A stretch of DNA of 64,000 nucleotides from Liolophura sinensis. Taxonomy: Eukaryota; Mollusca; Polyplacophora; Chitonida; Chitonidae. Below are positions 38,001 to 46,266 of this stretch, one piece after another (within the stretch, counting starts at the first letter, position 1; each line of letters begins with the position of its first letter). The stretch is taken from NCBI RefSeq assembly GCF_032854445.1, contig NC_088303.1:34663501-34727500 (forward strand), given 5' to 3'. Both the position numbers and the translations under genes were made by a program. A model generated the notes under the pieces. The model was not told the DNA's origin. It saw nothing but the letters and a program-made list of their open reading frames with translations, and did no database searches.

Positions 38001-41000
38001 TTCAGAGTATGACAATTTGCAAGACACTCTGAATTCATATTTCTGTATGTTTATCAGACACATTTTAATTAAGGTTTTAATTAGGGGTTAACTTAACCTG
38101 TGTGTACAAATAGTAACATGTACAATATTCAAAGCAACTTTTTCAATAAATGTTTAAATTTAATGTGATTATTATAATAATACATTGTGCAGGTCATCTG
38201 TTCATAACAGCTCTGAAAGGGACACAAATGACGATCGTTTTCTACAAAACATAGCAACAGGTGAAATATTAATTGAAGAATAAGGGAGGTCGTCATTGAA
38301 GGAGGCAAATTTTTACGGACAAATTATTATGAGTTATTAGGCAAGCATGGCTAAAACTGGCGTTGTGGCTCAGTTGGTTAGCGCATTAGCGCAGCGTAAT
38401 GACCCAGGAGTCTCTCACCAATGCGGTCACTGTGAGTTCAAGTCCAGCTCATGCTGGCTTCCTCTCCGGCTGTACGTGGGAAGGTCTTTCAGCAACCTGC
38501 GGATGGTCGTGGGTTCCCCCATGCTCTGCCCGGTTTCCACCCACCATAATGCTGACCGCCGTCGTATAAGTGAAATATTCTTGAGTACGGCGTAAAACAC
38601 TAATCAAATAAATAAATAAATAAATAAATAAACAAAACAGGCGTAAACACATGTAGTCACAGTGCAATTACATGTACTGTCCAGTCAAATCTAAAACTTT
38701 TTTTACCAGGTTATCAAATTAGAAATGTCTGTATGTCACGTAAACTTTAAAGATCTCAGAAGTGGAAAACTTTGAAACAGGACCCAGGTCATGCATTTCA
38801 CCTAAAGTTTAGTATGTAGAAATGCAGAGTCAAGAAGTACATGTACATAAAGGTCTTAAAATCATACTGTAGATGATAACACTTTTCCTGAAAATAAATA
38901 ACTCTAACTTCACAAAAAAGTCAAAAAGTTATATTACCCTAAAAGATAGACAAATCAATCTGAATCACTGTCACTTGAAATATGCTAAACTTTCGGTGAA
39001 ATATGGTACTGCTGATTAATTGACTTGACTGATCATTTAAATGCCACAAATACTAAAATTTTCAGGTGCAAATTAATAATCGTGATACAGCAGTGTACCA
39101 AGATTGCAGTAACATGTGAACTAGATAAATAAAAATTGCCACCATAGCAACATGTAAACAGATGGAAATGGCAAATGAAGGCAGACATCAACCTTTGCCA
39201 AATTTCACCCATTTAAGCAACATTTCCTACGATTTAAGAAAAACCTTTGACAGACAGAGCATGTCATGTGGATCAGTGAGGGTGCACACAGGCAGAGTGG
39301 GGCTGTTGTTACAACACAATGCTTATAATAATCCATAAACCATTGGAAAACAGCGGAAAAGCACATCAAAACTGTTAACAAGAATGGAAATAGAGACAGG
39401 CCGGTTGATCAGAGCAGTCTGCTCAAACAATGTAGAATAATCGGTTATATATTCTTAAACATTTATGTACGCTTGTCTCCATGGTAACAGCAGGTGCTTG
39501 GATTGGCTGCCCACCCCCTTTTAGAAGAGCTCCTCTGCACGCTGAAGCAGTTAGCAAGTTTTTATCGGCTGGATTTCTATTTTTCCTTCCCTATATCAAC
39601 TGGTTTTTATCAACAGCAGGACCAATTCAAGATAAAAACTCACAATTAAACCATCAATATGTATACACTGAACGCCGAAAAATGGACATGATGTGCTTGA
39701 CAATGCCCTTCAGGACAAGCAGGAATTAGATTTTCATAACGCAGAGTAAATCTGTATGAGGGAGGTTTGAGACAATCCAATAAGCCACACATCATAACAT
39801 TTACAAGAGAGTGGGATGGCAGGGGCTGCTTCGTTACTTAGGATACCAATGTAAACAATCGACTAGTGCATTAACTAGATCAACAAACACAATTTAAGTA
39901 TGTACACCAGTTGATCATTTTCTGCTGTACTGTTCCATGTTCTTCCAGTAGCCTTTTGTTAGTCAGCTTAAATGAGACTGGCATGAAAACTGTTAAGATC
40001 TTGGACTTTGCTTTTTTACTTTAATCGAAAAATAATTTTAACTGAACTCTGTTTTGCAGAGTTCTCAAAATTGTATATATGGATTTACTTGATAAGTGTT
40101 AAAATATGCTCCAAAGTTTTTCCCTTGTATTAGGGTGGTAAGATTTATGGGCAGAGAAAAATCGCAGTGCATGACTGACCTACATAAAGTACAGACAAAC
40201 CTCCTGACAGACAACCAGAGCTGGATTTGAACACCTGACCTCACTGGCCAGGGGCCTGGTTGTTGAGGCGAGCCAGCACTTTCACCATCTGATCCACCAA
40301 GTCTGCTACACACATGTACCTACTGTCATTGAAATGTAAAGTGATGGTTCTTCCAAATCTTGAGATAGTGTACTTAAGAACAACTTAAAGTAGATCCATG
40401 CTTTACAAGCATAAATGCACAAGTACATTGTGTGTACAACATTCCAAGTAGAGTTTCCCATATTTAGGGTATTTTTTAACCCCAAGTGCCATTTAAGTGC
40501 AGCTCCAACATTTCAATGTCCACAGTTAACAAGTGGATGTTAAATATTTTAAATATGAAACAATTCTTTAAAGGAAATCCACATATTATTTATTTTTTTC
40601 AGATGTTTAATCTGCAGGTGATCATGCCAAGAGGCAACAAATAAATATTATATTTGTTTATATTATAATTAATATAAACAAATAATCAGCTTGGAGTTTT
40701 ACATGCAAATTAATAATTGAGCTAGGTGGGGAAAAATGAGTTTTATACCCCCATGATCACATGTGTATGTGTGATGTGCATGTACACATAGTTATAGACC
40801 TGATCACATGTGCACATGATGTGCATGTACACATAGTTATAGACCTGATCACATGTGCACATGATGTGCATGTACACATAGTTACAGGCCTGATCACATG
40901 TGCACATATGATGTGCATGTACACATAGTTATAGACCTGAACACATGTGCACACGATGTGCATGTACACATAGTTATAGACTTGATCACATGTGCACATA

Positions 41001-44000
41001 TGATGTGCATGTACACGTAGTTATAGACCTGATCACATGTGCACATGATGTGCATGTACACATAGTTATAGACCTGATCACATGTGCACATATGATGTGC
41101 ATGTACACATAGTTATAGACCTGAACACATGTGCACATATGATGTGCATGTACACATAGTTATAGACCTGATCACATGTGCACATGATGTGCATGTACAT
41201 GTAGTTATAGACCTGAACACATGTGCACATATGATGTGCATGTACACATAGTTATAGACCTGATCACATGTGCACATGATGTGCATGTACATGTAGTTAT
41301 AGACCTGAACACATGTGCACATGATGTGCATGTACACATAGTTATAGACCTGAACACATGTGCACATATGATGTGCATGTACACATAGTTATAGACCTGA
41401 TCACATGTGCACATGATGTGCATGTACACATAGTTATAGACCTGATCACATGTGCACATGATGTGCATGTACACATAGTTATAGACCTGATCACATGTGC
41501 ACATGATGTGCATGTACACATAGTTATAGACCTGATCACATGTGCATATATGATGTGCATGTACATGTAGTTATAGACCTGAACACATGTGCACATGATG
41601 TGCATGTACACATAGTTATAGACCTGAACACATGTGCACATGATGTGCATGTACATGTAGTTATAGACCTGAACACATGTGCACATATGATGGGCATGTA
41701 CACATAGTTATAGACCTGACCACATGTGCACATATGATGTGCATGTAAACATAGTTATAGACCTGAACACATGTGCACATATGATGTGCATGTACACGTA
41801 GTTATAGAGACCTGATCACATGTGTACATATGACGTGCATGTATCTGTTCATCCTCCATCACACTCATACACATAACTCGGTCACACTTGTGCACATAAT
41901 ATAAACTTATAAACTGTTGCACCACATGTGCATGTTTGTATCTGTCCGTTTTGTTTCCTTTTGTATAATTATCTTTTGCATCTTTAAAGAGCTCAGTACT
42001 CAATTTCCCATAGAAACCAGGTTGAATCTTTATTTAATTCCATTAAAGAAGTGTTCCCATGAGATGAAATAATTTAAGACGTCTACATGAAGTACAAAAC
42101 CAATTAATGGGAATATAGCGTAACTAAATAATGTGGTACTGTGTGAAGCAGACATCATGGTAAATACTTCCAACTTTTCTCACGTTTGTAAGATGTTTAT
42201 TCTTCAGCACATTTAAGTTAAACATAATCTTAGGGCATTGTTCTAGACTGTTCATATTACTTACTATTGTAGACTGATTAAACTAAACTTTTTATGAAAT
42301 GAAGTTTTTGACTCCAAAATCAAATTAAAAAGGTGCATAAACTGAACAAAAGCTGCTCTTTCATATATGGTTGAGGAATTACCTAGGGTGCATAAAATAA
42401 AGGAATTTTGTGGGAATGGATCAAAATTTGACAGTAAAATGTTATTTGTGGCTATACACCTGAAGTGTGTGATATCATGTGCTCTTGCATGAAGTAACAT
42501 CAGGCAAAAGTGGCAGCAACTGAAAAAGTTTGCTTTTTTACGATTGCCCATAACTACAACCAGTGAAGCAATGATACCCAGGAAATTGGCGATAATTTAG
42601 AAAATCAAATCCAGACTACCTTTTTTTTTAATTATCAAATAACCTTTGTTTTAAAACATGCATAAATTTTATTCCTTGATTTTAAGGCTGAGGCCCTTAC
42701 ACAGCACAGCAGTTAATTGCATATCTCTATTTTAGAGAGGATCTAACGCATGTTCATTGTTATCAACATCAGTGCATAGATAAGCTTTAAGGCTAAGAGT
42801 TTTCTGCTGACCATTTAATTGATTACACGCCCAAATAAAAGGTCTGAGAATCAGTTAAACAATTCCCCCAATTAAGGATTCTGGTTTCTGATTCTACTGC
42901 CACTTCCTGGGCAAAGTTTAACCTTACAAAAGACCACAGCAATTAACTGACACTTAAACCCTTTGATCAAAGTACACATAACAGTTGCCATGACAACCGA
43001 TTTAATAGCTGAGGGTGGAATTTCTGGTGACAATAGGCATTTCCTGTAAAATCTCAACAGACTAACATCCTGTGCTGGGAAGTGCAAGCACTCTGTACTT
43101 TAGGACAACTATTAAGAGAGATGTACACGTACACTATATCTAACACTAGCAGATGAAGAAGACTGGGCAAGTGTAATAGCTGAAGACAAAATAATTAACA
43201 ACATACATTAAATGAATTTTACATGCATGTAAACTTACTAGTTCACAATAACATGTTAACTGGAATTCTGTTATTTAAAGTTTAGTCTGTAAGAGTTCAA
43301 AAGCACTCTGCTAAAAAATAAGTTTTGATGACACAACTAAAAAACAGTAAAATGTACAAAATAATACCGATACTCTCCATGTATTTCACCTAAAATGTTG
43401 TCCACGATTAAGATACATGACATATACTTGTATGCCAATTCAGACAATTCAAGAGATGTTGGAAAGACAGGTCTTGATTTTTTTTTTTAAGATTTAATAG
43501 CTGGTGGATTTACAGGAAAATGTTCCATTGCCAAAAGTGAAAAATAAATTTCCCTGTAAAAAGCTCTTTTTCAGTCAAATTTTCATATCAACCAAAGTAA
43601 TCAAAGAAGACAAAAAAACAAGAAAGAAAAAAAAAAAAACAACTTTACCACATGCATCAAGATTCTTGAGGTTATGATTTTGAGATATCGAATAATGTGG
43701 GAAAATCATCATCAATAATCAAACATGTACGTAGATGCTTTAATGGCAGACGATCTTTTCAGTGGCAGTTTAAAAAGTTACATGTATATCTTCAGTCTTT
43801 TTTTTTTCACCTTGATGAGTGCCAATAAATTTGCCTGAACTGTTTATCTAGTGCTCTTGGTAACTGCACATGTTAAATGCGGAGGTCACATGGGATCTAG
43901 TGTAGAGCTGACCTGTTGTCAAGGGGACAGCCTGTAAACTAAACCCTGTAAACTAGCCCCTTAGTACAATTATGCATTCCTGACTAAACTGAGTTTTCTG

Positions 44001-46115
44001 AGAGACACAGCCAACCTAAAGTCAGTTGTCAAGGCAGTTTTGGCACCCTACCAAAACAGCTACATGTACATGTATGGAGCAGTAATTCTGAGCTTTTAGT
44101 GCTTTTGGCTAAATAATACCATGCAAGGGGCCAGGCATTAACCTTCTCCTGTATATATATGTATAGCGTAAACTATATCTTTTATATCTAAACTAAGACC
44201 CTATAAAGCACTTATTTGAGTTAAACAGAATTTCCAAACATTGATTCAAACTAGCCTTCAGCCGTTTAGATAGACACACAATCACAATTAAAATACAGGC
44301 ACATATATACATTTAGGTATGGGCATAAAGTGTACACATTGGTTACTGGGACGTTAAACTTTGACATTGCTTAAAGACTAGAACTACATTTACTGTCTCC
44401 TAAAAGGAGTGGGATTATTTATTTATTTATCTAACTTTCCCAGTCAGTTTAATACATGTTGTAAATGTACAGGTGTGACATATTCAGCTCATTTTGCATT
44501 AAATAAAAGAAGACAGTACCAATATATTTGAAATTTATCTATCCCCACCAGCAACCAAAAAGTTTCCCTCAAGGGAAAGAAAAGTATTGGAGGTAAAACG
44601 TTTTTAGTATATACAGTAGCTTCAAAACACTTCTGAAATATATAAATAAAGCAAATATGCACATGCCAATAAGAATGGACAGAAATATGCAGATGTTTAC
44701 ATGTATATCTGGTCATGTATACATGTACATGGAATTGAGTAATACAGCACTTGTGCATGCATGTATCTACACATAAATGGAGTTTGGACGAAGTCTTTTA
44801 AATTTAAATTAACCAGGAGGCCTGATTATTTTCTTATCCCAACTCCAGCCGATTGTTTTATTTCATCACATATAAAAACAGTACTAAGCATCAGATATTA
44901 GAAAAAAAGGAAGGAAGGAAAGAAAGAAAGAAAAACTTGCCATTAGAAGTATTTGAACTCTTATCCTGCCAAATGTGAGTACTTAATATAAACTATGTAA
45001 TGTAGAAACTTACCTTCTGCTAGATGATTGAATTTGGAACCATTGGTCAAAGCGATTGGGTGAATACTGTGTCCATTACTGGCAGGGAGGCTGACTGGCG
45101 TCTGACTGGTCAGCGAATGCAGAGCAGAACCCATGGGAATACTGTGTGGAACCAGAGGGGCAACTGATGGGCGGGAAGTGTCCACATTTCTTGGGTGTAA
45201 CATCTTGCCCAAGGAGAAGCTATGCAGAGGTATCTGTCCTGGCATCGTGTCGCTTAGGTCCCCGGGAAACCCATACATGCTTAGAAACTCATTCATTGTT
45301 CTTTCTGCATAGCTCTTCAATCCAGCCACATCTACATCACCAGTTTTTTCTGTGACTGGGTGATGATTCTTGTCCTCTTCATCATCAGTTTTTGTTTCGC
45401 CATTCTCAACAGGCCTTGGATCTGTACATGCCAAAGGTTTAGTTTTCTTGGCAGAATTGCCATTGGTTACTTTGGACACCGACAGATCTAAGACGCCGTC
45501 TTCCGTTTCCTGATCTACTGTCTTCACATCACCAAGCTGAGTAGTCTTAGGACATGCCACATTACTGCTTTCGGGTGCATCTGAGTTGTTGTTCTTGTCA
45601 TCTTTTGCATTAATGGTAGCCTCAGAGGCCTGCTTTGTTGTAAAAGCGTCGTTGGAATCCTCTTGGTCATCTTGTTCGTTGCTCCTAATTTCATCCTCAC
45701 TGTTTTCGTTGCTACGACTGTCCTGGGGCGGGAAATCTGTGTCCTGGTTGTTGATTTTATAGTCAAGTAATTCGTCTTTTTCTTCAGCAAACTGTTCTAA
45801 GTAATCATTCACTTGGGTCAGATTTCTTGGGACAGCAGCTTTACGGTTTTTCCTCCGCCCAGAGGCATGTTTTACTGTTGTCACCGTGCCTTGCGAGCCT
45901 GTTGGCGGGGACTTGGTGGATGAGGTTGGAGAGGATGATACTTTACCGAGTGTTTTTAGTGTTATGGGGACATTATTGTTTTCAGGATCTTCAATACTTT
46001 TGTCCAGACCATGGAAAGTTCCGGGCCATCCATTCTGGTCAAGATCACCTTGAGTTTTCTGTAGACGTGCACAAATGGCATCCAGTTTTCCTAATTTGCC
46101 TACTGACATCGCCAT
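20878..46115 (-). CDS. CASZ1: Castor zinc-finger transcription factor (CASZ1/castor orthologue), whole gene, 10 coding exons
   Basis: The ten exons join in phase into 5178 coding bases (1725 residues plus stop). This is close to the long human CASZ1 isoform (about 1760 residues, from memory). Residues 8-18 ([11 protein letters not shown]) and 266-283 match conserved CASZ1 N-terminal blocks. Twelve castor-type fingers follow, each with a Cys pair, an H-x-H-C core, a further Cys and a final H-x(3,4)-H. They lie at about 439-476, 496-536, 556-595, 615-653, 918-954, 974-1014, 1089-1127, 1145-1183, 1317-1352, 1567-1605, 1625-1661 and 1681-1720. An AT-hook-like RRRGRPPK is at 1036-1043 and PEDLS motifs are at 1384-1388 and 1426-1430. 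The family acts in the nucleus as a DNA-binding regulator of neural and mesodermal cell fate. The protein ends five residues after the last finger, without the acidic tail of human CASZ1a. The start ATG has in-frame TGA TGA 14 codons upstream. Confidence 0.95.
23437..23554 (-). CDS. CASZ1: castor coding exon 9 (end of finger 5, first half of finger 6)
   Basis: The acceptor is AATCTATTTAG|ATACC and the donor is ATTTGG|GTAAGT. It encodes the closing His of finger 5 (HARYH), a 20-residue spacer and [19 protein letters not shown] of finger 6. Phase enters at 2 and leaves at 0. Confidence 0.94.
24088..24210 (-). CDS. CASZ1: castor coding exon 8 (most of finger 5)
   Basis: The acceptor is TTTTCTACAG|GTACAC and the donor is GCCAG|GTAACA. 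It encodes [20 protein letters not shown] and the rest of finger 5 to VREHAR. The Cys pair is one residue closer (C-x3-C) than in most other fingers, as in the matching human finger. Phase is 2 at both ends. Confidence 0.94.
24598..25426 (-). CDS. CASZ1: castor coding exon 7 (end of finger 4 and Ser/Thr/Pro-rich linker)
   Basis: The acceptor is TTGGTTCCAG|GCTGTG and the donor is ATTATCAG|GTAAAC. It encodes the second half of finger 4 up to HKRKHERR, then about 250 residues of low-complexity linker rich in Ser, Thr and Pro. It ends in SWKAYIIR, which matches the WKVYLRRF lead into finger 5 of human CASZ1. Phase enters at 1 and leaves at 2. Confidence 0.95.
25750..25887 (-). CDS. CASZ1: castor coding exon 6 (end of finger 3, start of finger 4)
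   Basis: The acceptor is CTGTTTTGCAG|AGAAAC and the donor is GCCTG|GTGAGT. It encodes [21 protein letters not shown] and NHIHCIRPG. Finger 4 has I in place of the usual F/Y in the HxHC core (HIHC). Phase is 1 at both ends. Confidence 0.95.
26028..26372. promoter_or_regulatory. Cluster of four X-box-like palindromes in a castor intron
   Basis: Four CCATGG-centred imperfect palindromes lie within 345 bases: GGTTTCCATGTAAACC (26028-26043), GTTTCCACGGTAAC (26148-26161), ATTACCATGGAAAC (26295-26308) and GGTTGCCATGGAAACAG (26356-26372). They resemble RFX-family X-boxes. The cluster lies in the intron between coding exons 5 and 6. Function is inferred from motif resemblance only. Confidence 0.35.
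26860..27076 (-). CDS. CASZ1: castor coding exon 5 (end of finger 2, most of finger 3)
   Basis: The acceptor is GTGTTTTTAG|TCTGG and the donor is ACATGG|GTTAGT. It encodes [20 protein letters not shown], then [12 protein letters not shown] and [20 protein letters not shown] of finger 3. Phase enters at 0 and leaves at 1. Confidence 0.95.
27600..28255. other. Part of castor intron between exons 4 and 5, no clear element
   Basis: A tRNA B-box-like word (GAGTTCAAATCC on the minus strand, near 27625) suggests a very old SINE remnant, but nothing else can be aligned. A single TGTTTCCATGGAAATGC palindrome lies near 27879. Confidence 0.3.
28256..28420 (-). CDS. CASZ1: castor coding exon 4 (end of finger 1, start of finger 2)
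   Basis: The acceptor is ATTTCACAG|GTCTTT and the donor is TTACAG|GTGAGT. It encodes the closing H-x3-H of finger 1 (HFKWH) and [14 protein letters not shown] through THYHCLQ of finger 2. This is one of the segments closest to vertebrate CASZ1. It has 55 whole codons, phase 0 at both ends. Confidence 0.95.
28883..28970 (-). CDS. CASZ1: castor coding exon 3 (first half of finger 1)
   Basis: The acceptor is GTTTTCACAAG|ATTTAA and the donor is TTTAAG|GTAAGT. It encodes [12 protein letters not shown] and [13 protein letters not shown], the Cys pair and HFHC core of finger 1. The exon is too short to stand out as an open frame. It was found from the splice sites and the family pattern, and its phase fits both neighbours. 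Confidence 0.92.
29303..29495 (-). CDS. CASZ1: castor coding exon 2
   Basis: The acceptor is TTTGTCCACAG|ACTAC and the donor is CGAAG|GTAGGT. It encodes residues 368-431, a Ser/Val/Pro-rich linker ending in PDYSKYIRR, which corresponds to the conserved YxKYIxRF lead into the first finger of vertebrate CASZ1. Phase enters at 1 and leaves at 2. Confidence 0.93.
30224..30447. repeat. Minisatellite, unit 18-21 bp, in castor intron 1
   Basis: The unit GGGCTTTTATGTGACAAA is repeated about ten times with a variable run of A and G between units. The array ends about 730 bases upstream of exon 2 in the direction of transcription. Confidence 0.9.
30616..30812. repeat. Diverged tandem repeat, unit 56-64 bp, 3 copies and a partial
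   Basis: Units start near 30616, 30672, 30736 and 30800 and share AATAGCCCAAGAACAGTG and GTAACAAATTTTAA. Confidence 0.8.
31000..31727. other. Intron 1 DNA with (GGT)n and G-run
   Basis: A GGT repeat at about 31474-31498 is followed by a G-run at 31500-31511. No other feature is supported. Confidence 0.5.
31728..31800 (-). mobile_element. tRNA-like relic in intron 1
   Basis: On the minus strand GTAGGTTCAAATCCCATCAC contains a perfect B-box (GGTTCAAATCC), with an A-box-like but unconvincing segment about 45 bases upstream. No clean cloverleaf can be drawn. It is probably a decayed tRNA-derived SINE head. Confidence 0.35.
31801..38358. other. Intron 1 DNA without assigned features
   Basis: Mostly AT-rich unique-looking sequence. 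A short (GATAT)n lies at 32745-32765, an (AC)n at about 35260-35278 and C-runs near 37866-37911. The part at about 35400-36400 is less AT-biased and has several CCATGG or CCATGGCAAC palindromes (near 35998, 36122, 36137, 36326 and 36366), so it could contain a regulatory element. No exon was supported. Confidence 0.4.
38359..38633 (+). mobile_element. Full-length tRNA-derived SINE (best intact plus-strand copy)
   Basis: The head GTTGTGGCTCAGTTGGTTAG carries an A-box (TGGCTCAGTTGG) and, about 60 bases on, the B-box-like GAGTTCAAGTCC. The conserved body CAACCTGCGGATGGTCGTGG and ACCCACCATAATGCTGACCG follows, then TATAAGTGAAATATTCTTGA, GTACGGCGTAAAACACTAAT and an AAATA tail. Imperfect flanking repeats (AAAACTGGCGT at 38353-38363 and AAAACAGGCGT at 38634-38644) may be its target-site duplication. 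Confidence 0.95.
38645..40099. other. Intron 1 DNA, nothing recognised
   Basis: No exon or repeat was supported. A CTCCATGGTAACAGCAG palindrome-containing word lies at about 39477. Confidence 0.45.
40100..40313 (-). mobile_element. tRNA-derived SINE of a second type, reverse orientation
   Basis: On the minus strand it starts CTTGGTGGATCAGATGGTGA (A-box-like) and has GGTGTTCAAATCCAGCTCTG (B-box) about 65 bases later, followed by a body unlike that of the main SINE family. The 3' boundary is a guess. Confidence 0.55.
40314..40756. other. Intron 1 DNA, nothing recognised
   Basis: A TATTTGTTTATATTATAATT/AATATAAACAAATA inverted repeat lies near 40651-40684. Confidence 0.45.
40757..41835. repeat. 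45-47-bp satellite array, about 24 copies, in castor intron 1
   Basis: The unit reads CACATGTGCACATGATGTGC, ATGTACACATAGTTATAGAC, CTGAT (45 bp); a common variant has CATATGATG (47 bp), and CTGAAC alternates with CTGATC. Each unit holds self-complementary words (CACATGTG, TGTGCATGTACACA). The array is open on both strands in repeat-determined frames; these are not genes. Confidence 0.95.
41836..44960. other. Intron 1 DNA, nothing recognised
   Basis: AT-rich sequence without supported exons or arrays. The short ATTTATTTATTTATC stretch near 44416 may be a stub of a SINE tail. Confidence 0.45.
45014..46115 (-). CDS. CASZ1: castor coding exon 1 (residues 1-367 plus one base)
   Basis: The exon begins at the ATG of [10 protein letters not shown] and ends at GCAGAAG|GTAAGT. 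It encodes the conserved KLDAICARL motif (10-18), a basic GRRKNRK segment (86-92), an acidic, low-complexity middle, a VLDLS motif (208-212) and the conserved [18 protein letters not shown] block (266-283). The exon probably extends upstream as 5' UTR to an acceptor TTTGTTTTAG at about 46267, which would start it at 46266. An earlier noncoding exon would then lie farther upstream, but none was identified. Confidence 0.93.
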
Positions 46116-46266
46116 AGTTGTCAGTTCTTGCTTTCCCCCAATGTTCTTCCTGCGAGGTCATCAGTTCAGGCCTTCACCACTGGATCCACACTCTCTCTCA
46201 GGGCCATCACTGAGAACATCAACAGAAAGCAAAGGCATGAGGGGATATTCTACTAAGACACAATCT

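Larger units (their letters stand above)
29496..45013 (-). other. castor intron 1 (15.5 kb)
   Basis: The intron has a GTAAGT donor at exon 1 and a CACAG acceptor before exon 2. Phase is 1 across it, so the two exons join directly, although an alternative exon inside cannot be excluded. It contains an 18-21-bp minisatellite, a 56-64-bp degenerate repeat, a tRNA-like relic, one full SINE, a second tRNA-derived SINE and a 45-bp satellite. Confidence 0.85.

Noticed and set aside
40757-41733. Cys/Tyr/His-rich frames on both strands over the 45-bp satellite
   Set aside because: These are repeat-determined frames within an intron, open on both strands, with no start or splice support.
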